Assembly (NCBI GenBank): GCA_963170055.1
Contig: CAUJGJ010000444.1
Span: 7,481,618-7,545,617 of the forward strand
DNA length: 64,000 nt
Source: Halisarca cf. caerulea
Lineage: Eukaryota; Porifera; Demospongiae; Chondrillida; Halisarcidae
Direction of reading: 5' to 3'
Below are positions 55,471-64,000 of the stretch, one piece after another. Under the pieces are notes generated by a model, which worked only from the letters and a program-made list of their open reading frames with translations, did not search any database and was not told the origin of the DNA. Made by a program: the position numbers and the translations under genes. The stretch's first letter is position 1; every line of letters begins with the position of its first letter.

Positions 55471-56655
55471 CACATGTGGAACATGTCCATGAGCTTCGAA
55501 ATTGAGCGGAGGTGTCTAACAGAAGGAATTTCACAACTTTAGCTGGCTTCGTGATACGATGTCATGTGACCAGGCCGTGACTTGGAGAAAAAATATTATT
55601 GTCTAGATTTCAAAACCGTTCAAAACAGCCTTACATGACGTTCAAACTGCCAAAGATCGACTCGCTCAAGTGAAATAACCTTCGTGTACGATGAATCTTA
55701 GTTGCGCGTCGCCAGCCCCTTTCCGGTGATACCGTCAATTGCAAGAGTAAGGGCTAGCGATGCAAAACTAAGTGATCAAAAGCCTTCAAATTGAAGGTCG
55801 AACACGTCAGTAAAATTTTGGGCTAACGCCGCTGGCTTACCAGGTCTGAGCTTCGGCGCTCTCTCCTTTAAAAACATCGTCCTTCATCTTCCATAACGTA
55901 AATCGCATACGAAAGTGCAGCAAAAGCCAAAAATTTGAGTTTTCCGTCTTTCTTGGCGAAGTAAGAGTACATATCAGCGAAATAAAGGTACGAAATGAAG
56001 TAACTTTATCTAAGAATACAGGAATTGAGCCTCTACTCGACTTTACTAGTGACTCTCTTAGGTGACGTCACTTCTAATATCATGCGACAGTCATGTGACA
56101 AAATGGCTACCAGCTAGTTCTAGGCTAGTCTAAACTTTAATGGCTGGGAGCCAACGGCAAACAGCCCATTGGCATAGTTTTCCGCATTTGTTGGCTTTAT
56201 TGTAGGATAATACACAATTTCCATGTGGGGGATTTTGATTCATTGTCTGATTCACAAGTTATAGGCCAAAAGGTGAGCTAACATTCTTTGAAATTGTGGT
56301 TTTTAGTGATTTTCTCTAAAACTATTAGAGATCTCAAAATCCCCCACATGGAAGTTTTAGATACTTAGATAAGAAACCTACATGCCAACATTTGTGCCTC
56401 CAGCTTTGAAACTGTGTTGGCTCCCGGCCGTTTTTCATGTTTTTATATGTTTAGGGAAAATGCGTATAATTTCGTTAGAACTAACAAATGCTTTTCAAGT
56501 TTGACATCAAACGAAAGGTAATATAGCTGTCTACACGATGATACCAGTTGTTAGACGATAGCGCTTTTTTGTAGAAAGAAATAAAACAAGAAGGTGAAGA
56601 TAAATTTTGCAACCGCTGAACCCATATAAATGCAAGCGGACATGTTCCACATGCA
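55471..56655. mobile_element. CATGTG-TIR element, full copy D (1185 bp, TSD CC)
   Basis: Left TIR CACATGTGGAACATGTCC (55471), right TIR GGACATGTTCCACATGCA ending at 56655. CC flanks both ends (55469-55470, 56656-56657). Central inverted pair TTTCCATGTGGGGGATTTTG (56219) / AAATCCCCCACATGGAAG (56336). Inserted in piggyBac PB4. Confidence 0.88.
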
Positions 56656-56829
56656 CCAGCAAAGGGTAATTTGTCAACAAATTCAGCAGAAACCAACACC
56701 AGTACATGATAGAACAGATAGTAAGCTTTCTTTTGATACCCTTTTTGTGTAATTTGGGCGTGAATTCATCTTTACAAAAATTCTAGAAGTTTGTTGCAAA
56801 TTTGCAACAGAAAAGGGTAGGAGGGTTAA

Positions 56830-57925
56830 CTAAAGCTCACTTCGGGACAGCTTTCTTTGTTCTTGGTAGGTGTTTTCCTCCGTGGGAGGTTCAAAATGTA
56901 TCTTTGACTATAGGAGTACATGTTTGGGACCTCAAATTGTGTCCATTGTAGATAGGTTTATTATACAACATATGTTCTTATTTGAATCCACTTCAGAGAT
57001 TTCACTGTACACATTTTGTATTACTAGCACACTAGATCTTGCATGCACGCTCATGATACCATTGTACATATGTACAGTGCATGGAACCTCTTACAACATA
57101 GTTCCACCCCCACAGAAACCACTAGTATAGACCGTTCTAGTACCATTTTTACTATTGGTTTGTGGTAGATTGTTGCATGTGTATACAGAGTAACCTCTGA
57201 GCAGGGGAACCGCAACCACAAGAGACCATGCCCGGGCCATTTACTAAAGAAGTTCCACTGTAGTCGTACATAATAATATTATGTTGCCACTTGAAAATAG
57301 CAGTGTATGATCATAATATGTGACCGGATTTGAGAAAAGGGCCCACTTCGCGCTGAAGACGAAAATTGAGTTCGTCATAGAGCGGTTCATTCTCTTCCTG
57401 TTGTAACTTGTTTTACGGCGATAGCATATACCATTTCTGAAATACAACACTAGCAATGTAGCCGTACGACCAGCGGAAAACTGTACAAACAGCGTATAAT
57501 CTTTTACTTCTGGTAAAAATGTGGTAATCCTGCATTTTACTGTATATGCGCAGCAATCAAAAATGGCGGATTTCGCTCGTTGTTTGACTAGAAACGATTC
57601 TTCGCGAATCACGGGCCTTTCGCCAGCCAAATTCGCTCGCTTTGGAGTATAAACGATTCTTTGTGAACCACTGACCTTTCGATAGTATTTCATTGTACGC
57701 TGGTACGTCATGGCTACACGTTTACAGGGGTTTGAGGGGCTTATGCGACGATTAGAAGAATAATGAAGAACAAAGTTTCATTTTCAAACAAGGAGAAGTC
57801 GGCACTTCGAGTATATGCTTCAAGCTACCAGTGCACAGATGTCATTTTGCTTGCTGTGACGTTTGGATGTGGATGGTGATTCAGCGTTGTTGCAGAAGGT
57901 GGGTATTCTGTCGGCGACTATAAGT
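56830..57925. other. No gene seen
   Basis: Contains a short internal duplication near 57590-57680 (AAACGATTCTTCGCGAATCA versus AAACGATTCTTTGTGAACCA). No supported gene. Confidence 0.4.
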
Positions 57926-58030
57926 AATAGTTACAGTACAGGCAAGTGTGCATTGGCGTATTTATTGCTCGAGTCCCGAGGGCAAGTGCAATAAAGAGCC
58001 AATGCACACTTACCCGTACTGTAACTTACT
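57925..58030. repeat. Foldback hairpin of ~100 bp
   Basis: GTTACAGTACAGGCAAGTGT..GCATTGGC pairs with GCCAATGCACACTTACCCGT..ACTGTAAC. Arms are about 38 bp with two or three mismatches; the loop contains CTCGAGTCCCGAG. MITE-like; an expressed hairpin precursor is conceivable. Confidence 0.85.
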
Positions 58031-58615
58031 TGTTGTATGCGCCCCTATGCCTTTAATTCGAGAGTCACTTCGTTATTGCTGACAATTTTGTTTCTTAGTG
58101 GTGCTTTCTTTCGCTTTGTTTGCTTTGATATCTCTGAAGAGAGCCCTCTATGTTGAAAATATTGTACTTTCACAGACTTGTAAAGACATTGACGGTTTCG
58201 AAGAGGCTTCAGAAAAACAGCGAAAGGTTCAGTACTCACACGCATCGCTTTTAACTCCAGTATTCCACACGTGAACCTTGAATGCCGTTAAATGTTGATA
58301 ATATTGTCTCTACCATGATTTATATTATGGTGTCGCCGTCAAGAACAAAAGATGTTCACCTTCACTGCAATCTCTTAGCAGTGAATGCGGAACGCCTGAA
58401 TACAAAAAACAGGGACAGACATTACTAGTTAGAACTTTTGGTGGGTCGATGAGAAGAGCGCCTTATCCAGTGCACTGGCAACGAAGTTTTGTGCTACAGC
58501 CTACTGCAAGGTCTTTGTTATTTTGAACTGATGTGCATTCATTGTTTAAGATTGATTTGTTATGATTAACGGGGCGCTAAAGGTGACAATACATGATTGA
58601 GCACAGTTGCGGTTG
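58031..58615. other. No gene seen
   Basis: No supported feature. Confidence 0.4.
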
Positions 58616-58618
58616 ACA

Positions 58619-59837
58619 TCATTGAAAAAAGTGTGCAATTGTCCTTGATATAGGCACACTTTTCCCTTTGATGTTGACCACAACCATACAACAAGTGTAA
58701 ATACGTATATCCACTAGATTGTGGCCTTGCTGAATGGTAAATACTTGGTGTACACTGGTTTTAAAGTAAAAGATTAAGATGTGCATTGTCTGAAAAACGT
58801 AGTTACTTCTGTGGGCATGATCGCTTGTTGTAACCTTCTTTATTGCAAATACCACATGTACGCTTGCTTCTTTTAGGTGGGGGGTTTCCTGTGTCATCTT
58901 CCGGTGTTCAAGGCGGACTGGAGTGCCTCCTCTTCTAGTTGGCTTGGCAACTGATGGCAATGGGCAAACGATGTCCTTGTCATCCCCTGAGTAAAATGGA
59001 CGAATTGCTTCAAACAAGTACCACTGTCGCTCAGCGCTAAGCCCTTTTGAAGAAGAACACACACAACCAACACAGGGATAGTGGCCACCACAGGAAATAC
59101 CTGCTTCGAACTGTGCGGCAGGCTTGTCCCCTTTGAAGAATCTCAGTGTGTCAACCACCTCGATTCCACTATCTGTCACCACTGGTTCACTCATCCCATC
59201 TAGCTCAGCCAGCCTTTCAGGTACAATGGTGGCTTGGTCACTTAGCGATGAACTGCCATGAGCCACAATGTGGATTGTCCCTTCTTCCACACACTCCTGG
59301 ATACCTGGGCATTCGGACTCGGACAGAAAAACAATGGGGTCATAGAGCACACCAACCAAAACAGCCACAACCCCATGTGAGACAAGGCTGGAGTGGTCGT
59401 GACCGCTGAGCCTTCAGGTTTGAACGGGCACACTCTTCACAGTTGGACAGTGAATGTTTGGATTTCTCAGCTTTACTCAGAGCACCCCAATTGTCAAGAG
59501 AAAATACAGCTATGTAGTTTGCCCGTTGGAGCTTGTCTACATTGCGAGGCAAAAATGTTTTAGCCCACGCTTTCTTCACAAGCATGCAGTGGCGTTCAAA
59601 CTGGGATAGTTGGCTATCTTGGCCATTTGTAAAGTAATCGTCACCAACTGTAAATCCTGGAAACTTCTCCTTAAATGAATCTAGCAAACTCACCTTGGGA
59701 ATCGTTCTGCTCACCGAGGTAGAGCTACCGGCTGCAGAAGTGGTGGATGGTTGTAAGTAATAATACCAGTAAACAAAAGTGCAGCAAAAACCACAGTTGA
59801 AAGTCGTCCCAACGCTTGAAGTGAAAGGCATGACCAA
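58619..59837 (-). pseudogene. Unclassified transposon-type gene (family X), second copy
   Basis: Minus frame 59770-59345: VSLLDSFKEKFPGFTVGDDY, SQFERHCMLVKKAWAKTFLP, RANYIAVFSLDNWGALSKAE, KHSLSNCEECAR. After a frameshift near 59360 it continues AVLVGVLYDPIVFLSESECP, DSGIEVVDTLRFFKGDKPAA, QFEAGISCGGHYPCVGCVCS and RPFYSGDDKDIVCPLPS. The VVDTLRFFKGD..QFEAG..YPCxGC block is a hallmark of this family in my memory, and it is followed in relatives by the SAP-like region seen at 14928-15167. Function probably transposition; not proven. A good acceptor lies near 59754. Confidence 0.5.
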
Positions 59838-59839
59838 AG

Positions 59840-60500
59840 ATCAATGGACCAAGGCAAAGATACAGCATAGACACTCGAAAGATACGTACTCCTATGAATC
59901 TACCGCGCGTGCGGCTAATGACGCCATATGTGTCATAATTGTCACATGATATTCTCGTGATTGAGCTTCTTGATCACCTTTTTGTTGGACATGTCACAAA
60001 AATGTCAGTGGGCGGTGGGAAGAGCTTTTAAATGGACAAAATCTCACTTAAAAGTTAGTTTTCAATAAAATCTAGCAATTCCATGTTGCAGGTGTTGAAA
60101 CTCAAAAGTTGGACGAAATTCAGACTTGCAGTATTTTTGCTCTTGCGGTCTTTTATAAATTGCTCACGAATGGAAGAGACTTTTCACTCCTGCAACATAC
60201 AATCGCTAGATAATCCAGTTTACTACGGTACTAATAGGTTTGCTGTTCGCCATTGAGCTTTTCCCAGTGCCCACCGGCGTTTTTGTTCTCTTCCTATATG
60301 TTGTTCTTCAGGTATTGTAAATTTCTCGAAATTATAAAGAACCTTAAAACACTTACAAATATTAACAAAAACATAATAGTGTTCATATTTAAATAACTTA
60401 AAGGCTGAACCGTTCACCATCAGTGAAGCAGCAGAAAAAAAAATCTGCAGAAAAAAAAAGATAAAAAGCTTTGTATGTATATGCACGCCATTTTGGCCCT
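59840..60500. other. No gene seen
   Basis: Contains GTCACATGATATTCTCGTGAT near 59940, similar to palindromes inside CATGTG-TIR elements, so a decayed element may lie here. Confidence 0.3.
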
Positions 60501-60504
60501 AATT

Positions 60505-60522
60505 GGACATGTACCACATGCG
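60505..60522. mobile_element. CATGTG-TIR, solo right end H
   Basis: GGACATGTACCACATGCG, one mismatch to the family TIR. The adjoining interior does not match the known end types. Confidence 0.5.
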
Positions 60523-60687
60523 CTACCATTTTTCGAACTTCTTCAGGCTGGTTACCTACCCAATCTCTATATATCTTCTTTGCATCATCTATACCTAATT
60601 CATACCTAAATCACGAATTTGGTAGAAACTTTGAAAATCTATTTTGGGTTGACATAACTGAATACACAAAATGATACTCCTAACAGA

Positions 60688-60999
60688 CTACCTAGACCCT
60701 AGTATTAATACCCACCCAACGTCTTCGTCTTTACCTTTTTCGTATTCATTTTCGCTCCATAATACACTAAATTCATCCTCTCCGTGGACTTCTGATCTTT
60801 CCTCACTATCATCGTCGCTTGAGCTCTCTATATGTTCGCTTTGTCCAGGATCAGAAGTCTCTGGAGGGACTTGTTCGGCGGGGAGCAAACATTCTTCGCC
60901 GCTCAGTGCAGTACTTTCACTTTCTTCGTGTATTCGCCGCCGCTTAGCCTCCCTAACCTTCTCCATACGAGACTTCAACCTATGCTTAGTTCTAGGCAT
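60688..60999 (-). CDS. Unrecognised acidic ORF, possible first exon
   Basis: ATG 60999: MPRTKHRLKSRMEKVREAKR then a Ser/Asp/Glu-rich stretch (HIESSSDDDSEERSEVHGED). The basic start followed by an acidic tail is like the ORF at 33735-34278. It lies upstream of family X copy 2 on the same strand and may be its N-terminal exon, separated by TIR element H. Confidence 0.35.
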   Translation of the reverse strand: MPRTKHRLKSRMEKVREAKRRRIHEESESTALSGEECLLPAEQVPPETSDPGQSEHIESSSDDDSEERSEVHGEDEFSVLWSENEYEKGKDEDVGWVLILGSR

Positions 61000-61615
61000 C
61001 TTCGCCTGGCAAGTGGAGGTAGTTTAGAACTGAAACTATCGATAGAAAAGAAGAACAATCACCGATCATTCGACAAGAAGGAAAACAATTGGTATACAGA
61101 CAATTACGGAATGTTGTAGTTGGTACCATGGTAACGCTTCCGTAACCATAGAAATGCATCTTTGCGTCACTGTGTTTCTGCAATCTGATTGGTTAGAATC
61201 ATTACTCCACCAGAAAGCTTCGTTCGAAAAAAGTAAAGGCAGATTCGGATTCTATGTTATCAAAAACCCCTATAATGATATTCAAACCATGGTTGATTTC
61301 TGTTTACGTAAGGCATAATATCAAAAAGTTGGAAGCTTTACGTTAAATGCACTATACAAGGGACACCTTCTAAGTAAACCCCACATGTATGGATGTATAT
61401 TATATGTATACTTATCTCCCGATGACGTCATACATCAAAGGCACTGGCTGGGTGGTAAATCGTGTACCATCCCTGCAGTCAGGGCAGTAACCTGCAAGCG
61501 CCCAGTTTGTCATAACAAGTAAAAGTTGTCAAATAATGCGCAAAAGGTCGCAATAACAACTTTCACAATGTACAGCAACAATAGCAGAGCAGCTGCCTTT
61601 TTAAGTGTTAAAAGG
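61000..61615. other. No gene seen
   Basis: No supported feature. Confidence 0.4.
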
Positions 61616-61619
61616 AGAT

Positions 61620-61732
61620 AAAATAGTTACCACATGGCTTCCTTGGGGAGCAACATGTTTACTAACCTCATCCCTCGGGCGTTCGGTCAGTAAACCTGTT
61701 ACTCCCCAAGGAGCCATGTGGTAACTATTACA
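61620..61732. repeat. Foldback hairpin of ~108 bp
   Basis: ATAGTTACCACATGGCTTCC (61624) pairs with GGAGCCATGTGGTAACTAT (to 61728). The inner arms TTGGGGAG..ACATGTTTACT and AGTAAACCTGTTACTCCCCAA also pair, and the loop contains CCCTCGGGCG. Few mismatches. No ORF. Likely a young MITE. Confidence 0.9.
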
Positions 61733-61734
61733 TA

Positions 61735-62026
61735 CCAGCCATCTTTTTTTGTCAATATGCTTTGGCACCTTTCGTGGTGGCATTGTGTCATCATCTGTAC
61801 CTACATGGGTTGTTTTTAAAAGTAAGTTTTGAGTGTTAGGTACATACGTTCATGTGCAGAACATGCACAATAATAGCTTGCTGATATACCATCTCGCGGC
61901 TGATGTGTCCTCTTTCCACTGGTTACAGCAATGTGGGAAAATCACTCTTTCGATTCAAAGCCTGCAATTCAGAATTTGAAACAGGGATACATATATTATG
62001 ATTAACTGTATGTATGCCTTTGAAAT
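61735..62026. other. No gene seen
   Basis: No supported feature. Confidence 0.4.
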
Positions 62027-62028
62027 TA

Positions 62029-62629
62029 CCGTACGTGCTCTAATTTTCGCGGGTCCCCATCCAGTGCCTCTGCTTTTTTTTGTTCAAGGTAACTAGTGTT
62101 AGACCTGAGTAGACCCTAGATCACAATTAGCACTTTAAAGTTCTAATGATTGCCAAGCCAAACAATCCGGGTAATGACACAGACACGCGAGCGGTTTCTT
62201 CCTCTGAAAAGTGTTGCACATTTGTTTTCCAACAGCATCTGCCATGTTTGATGGGACAACTTGCTTCAAATCTGGAAAGTCCGGACGCTTGCGAACCAAA
62301 AACGAATGAATCGGGCGACATTCTTCAATCACCATCAGGTAGCTACAGGCACATGCAAACGCAAACAAAGACAAAATAAAGGCAGCGGACAAGCCTATAC
62401 TTTCTTTCATACCTATATTAGGTATATCATCATGGATCTAATAAGAATATAATAAGGCGTCGATCGTGCCACCCGCTGTTCAGCGACAGCCATTTTTATA
62501 TCACTGTGACGGCCATTTTATATCACTGCGCAAGATTTCAAACTTTTCGCTGATTTAAACTTTTGCGGATGGCTTCCAATCCGCGAAAACCGCAAAAGTT
62601 TAGGCACGCGAAAATTAGAGCGCGTACGG
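62029..62629. mobile_element. MITE of ~601 bp with 24-bp TIRs, TA target
   Basis: CCGTACGTGCTCTAATTTTC plus GCG at 62029 and the inverted CGCGAAAATTAGAGCGCGTA plus CGG ending at 62629, one mismatch. TA on both sides (62027-62028, 62630-62631) suggests a Tc1/mariner-type MITE. Internal CCGCGAAAACCGCAAAAGTT partial repeats lie near the right end. Confidence 0.8.
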
Positions 62630-62811
62630 TACACTATTATGTACATATTTCATTAAATCTCAGTTGCCTTATCAACATGTGTTGGTAGTATTAGTGAAGG
62701 ATCCTTTTTTGATAAAACTTTTTATGCACGATCTTGTGTCAATCCTGCAGCATTTTACCATTTTTAAACGGTTTTTATACGTATAGGGCACTAGTCAAAC
62801 AGTTACATACA

Positions 62812-62945
62812 CACTTAAGTGCTCCAAAATGGTTAACCAAAGAAACAAAGCTTTCACCAATCATCTCGGCTGTTTCCTGAATCTTCCTTTGACCTTTTCT
62901 TGACTTTCATAGACTTCCACGGTAATGTAATATAAGATTTTTGGA
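62812..62945 (-). repeat. Inverted copy of the 63251-63456 exon-like unit
   Basis: The reverse complement matches 63400-63530 (TTACCGTGGAAGTCTA, GAAAAGGTCAAAG, GAAAGCTTTGTTTCTTTG, AACCATTTTGGAG). This forms inverted arms of about 130 bp around a 450-bp spacer that contains a (TA)n family repeat. Confidence 0.75.
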
Positions 62946-62955
62946 TTTTAAGATT

Positions 62956-63008
62956 TCCTATATTGTTTTTACTTTCACCGGAAGTGTCCGGAACGTCCGG
63001 AACGATGT

Positions 63009-63043
<35 letters not shown>

Positions 63044-63060
63044 AACAACATGGTGGACTT
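62956..63060 (-). repeat. (TA)n-containing short repeat, inverted partial copy 5
   Basis: The reverse complement gives CCACCATGTTGTTGACATAT, (TA)n (63010-63039), ATCGTTCCGGACGTTCCGG and TTCCGGTGAAAGTAAAAACA, matching the second half of copy 2 (4250-4325). Confidence 0.75.
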
Positions 63061-63250
63061 TTAGGCGGTATTCGGTATCGCTGTAATATTTCAGTGAACT
63101 TTGTGTCTTTGCTCCTGTTTTCGTCAGCGAAGAATCTTCCAACCATAAGGAGTTTGTTTAGTTTGTTTGAGAGTTATTTACAAAGTTTCAATTAGCTCCA
63201 AGAATTTCCGTGGGCCTTCAAGTTGTATAGGACCGCGAACAAGTCTAAAG

Positions 63251-63456
63251 ATGTTCTCTTTGTTCAAAAAAGCTTTGGAAGGACTCGAAACTGACAAAAG
63301 GTCTTCTGACACCTCCTCTAATACGAAAGAGAACTTGAACTTAGTATTTAGGACGAAAACGTCCACAGATGGAGAGCTAAACCGAAGAATCTTATGTTAC
63401 GTTACCGTGGAAGTCTACAAAAGCCGAGAAAAGGTCAAAGAAAGCTTTGGAAACAG
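63251..63456 (+). CDS. Possible first exon, unrecognised
   Basis: ATG 63251: MFSLFKKALEGLETDKRSSD, then NLNLVFRTKTSTDGELNRRI and LCYVTVEVYKSREKVKESFG, ending at a strong donor (GGAAACAG/GTGAGAT). Composition is coding-like. The segment is present again downstream (63655-63780) with stops and inverted upstream (62812-62945), so it belongs to a repeat. Function unknown. Confidence 0.35.
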
Positions 63457-63654
63457 GTGAGATGACTGCTGAAAGCTTTGTTTCTTTGTTTAACCATTTT
63501 GGAGTGTCTGAATGTGTATTTAAAGTGGTTTGATGCGGTTTAGTACGAGTTAGACTTTAGTAAAAGAAATTCTTTAGCTTCTCTTGGATATTTTCGTGTA
63601 CGTGTGTATGATTTTGTGTTTGTGTATTTGTTCAGGCCTCGTCTAGCATAGCAT

Positions 63655-63900
63655 AGAGGGTTCACATAGACTTTAGAACAAAAACGTCCATGGATAGAAG
63701 AAAAAACTTCTAAACTTTACAACACATTATCGCAAAAGAATTTTGAGGGAAAGAGAAGCTTCAAGAAAGCTTCAGAAATAGGTAAGATGATTGTTGAAAG
63801 CTCTATTTGTTTAGCTAACCGTTTTCGAACGTATATGTAAGATTTTCTGTATGTATTTTCTTGGATATGTTCGCGTGCGTTTATGTTCCTTGTGTCTGTG
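63655..63900 (+). repeat. Tandem degenerate copy of the exon-like unit
   Basis: TTAGAACAAAAACGTCCATGG (63672) aligns with 63340 onward. The AAAGCTTCAGAAATAGGTAA end matches the AAACAGGTGAGAT donor, and the intron-like flank is also repeated. The period is about 330 bp and the reading frame is broken. Confidence 0.6.
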
Positions 63901-64000
63901 TGTTTATTTGAGCATGTTCCTGTGTTTGTGTGTGTGTGTGTGTGTGTGTTTGTGATCTTAGTGCTGATTGTTCTTTCTTTTTATGTTCAGAATATAGACT

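Larger units (their letters stand above)
52540..56825 (-). mobile_element. piggyBac element PB4 with TIRs and TTAA duplication
   Basis: Left end CCCTCCTACCCTT after TTAA (52536-52539); right end AAGGGTAGGAGGG before TTAA (56826-56829). A transposase gene lies on the minus strand inside (53021-55275). Element D (55471-56655, about 1.18 kb) is inserted between the right TIR and the gene, so the original element was about 3.1 kb. TIR start CCC and TTAA are diagnostic. Confidence 0.9.

Noticed and set aside
57550..57650. Short plus-strand ORF starting ATGGCGGATTTCGC
   Set aside because: Only about 29 codons, overlaps an internal duplication, no splice donor or homology.

Overview
This window looks like repeat-dominated intergenic DNA from an AT-rich metazoan genome. 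Introns are short (about 75-250 bp, GT..AG), dinucleotide microsatellites are common, and many eukaryotic transposon superfamilies are nested in each other. Several transposase-like families resemble ones I associate with sponges and cnidarians, so an early-branching marine invertebrate, perhaps a sponge, is my guess; I cannot name the species. I see no convincing single-copy host gene. Almost all coding capacity belongs to mobile elements, and several in-frame UGA stops could be decayed CGA codons.

Layout. 1-1545: 5' half of a piggyBac transposase (minus) with its right terminus at a TTAA site, inserted into a gene fragment (1546-2033). 2290-5020: a 23-bp minisatellite, small exon-like pieces and two copies of a (TA)n-containing short repeat. 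4789-8655: intron-containing MULE transposase gene (minus) followed by an array of small Pro/Ser/Thr-rich exons. 9260-11935: fragments of a DIRS-like retroelement, a gag-like zinc-finger piece and a CRESS-DNA-virus-like Rep helicase remnant. 12950-15570: CCCH zinc-finger exon and an unclassified transposon gene; part of this block is duplicated at 35845-36740, where the copy ends in telomere-like repeats. 19095-23625: a nearly complete but decayed CR1/L2-like LINE (minus) carrying a SINE-like insertion. 23720-26500: an unclassified gene with a tandem duplication, then a second piggyBac copy split by a 1.19-kb inverted-repeat element. 26530-29570: DIRS RNase H, gag-like, LINE and tyrosine-recombinase fragments. 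29785-42050: a third piggyBac fragment, a Gypsy fragment, more inverted-repeat elements, a PHD-like exon pair and an IS630/Tc1-like DDE transposase. 43884-46403: an intron-containing, broken transposase-like gene. 46871-49796: an apparently intact PIF/Harbinger transposon. 50425-51838: C-terminal part of a non-LTR retrotransposon with a restriction-like endonuclease. 52540-56825: a piggyBac element with TIRs, TTAA target duplication and an intron. 57900-64000: foldback hairpins, a MITE, another copy of the unclassified transposon gene and a duplicated exon-like repeat.

The most distinctive signal is a family of non-autonomous elements of about 1.18-1.19 kb. They have 18-bp TIRs (CGCATGTGGGACATGTCC), a second large inverted repeat in the middle, and 2-bp target duplications of unrelated sequence (AA, TG, TA, CC). 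Four full copies and several truncated or solo ends lie in this one window, repeatedly inside other transposons. The Harbinger element is the best candidate for recent activity, because both of its genes, its TIRs and its TTA duplication are intact.
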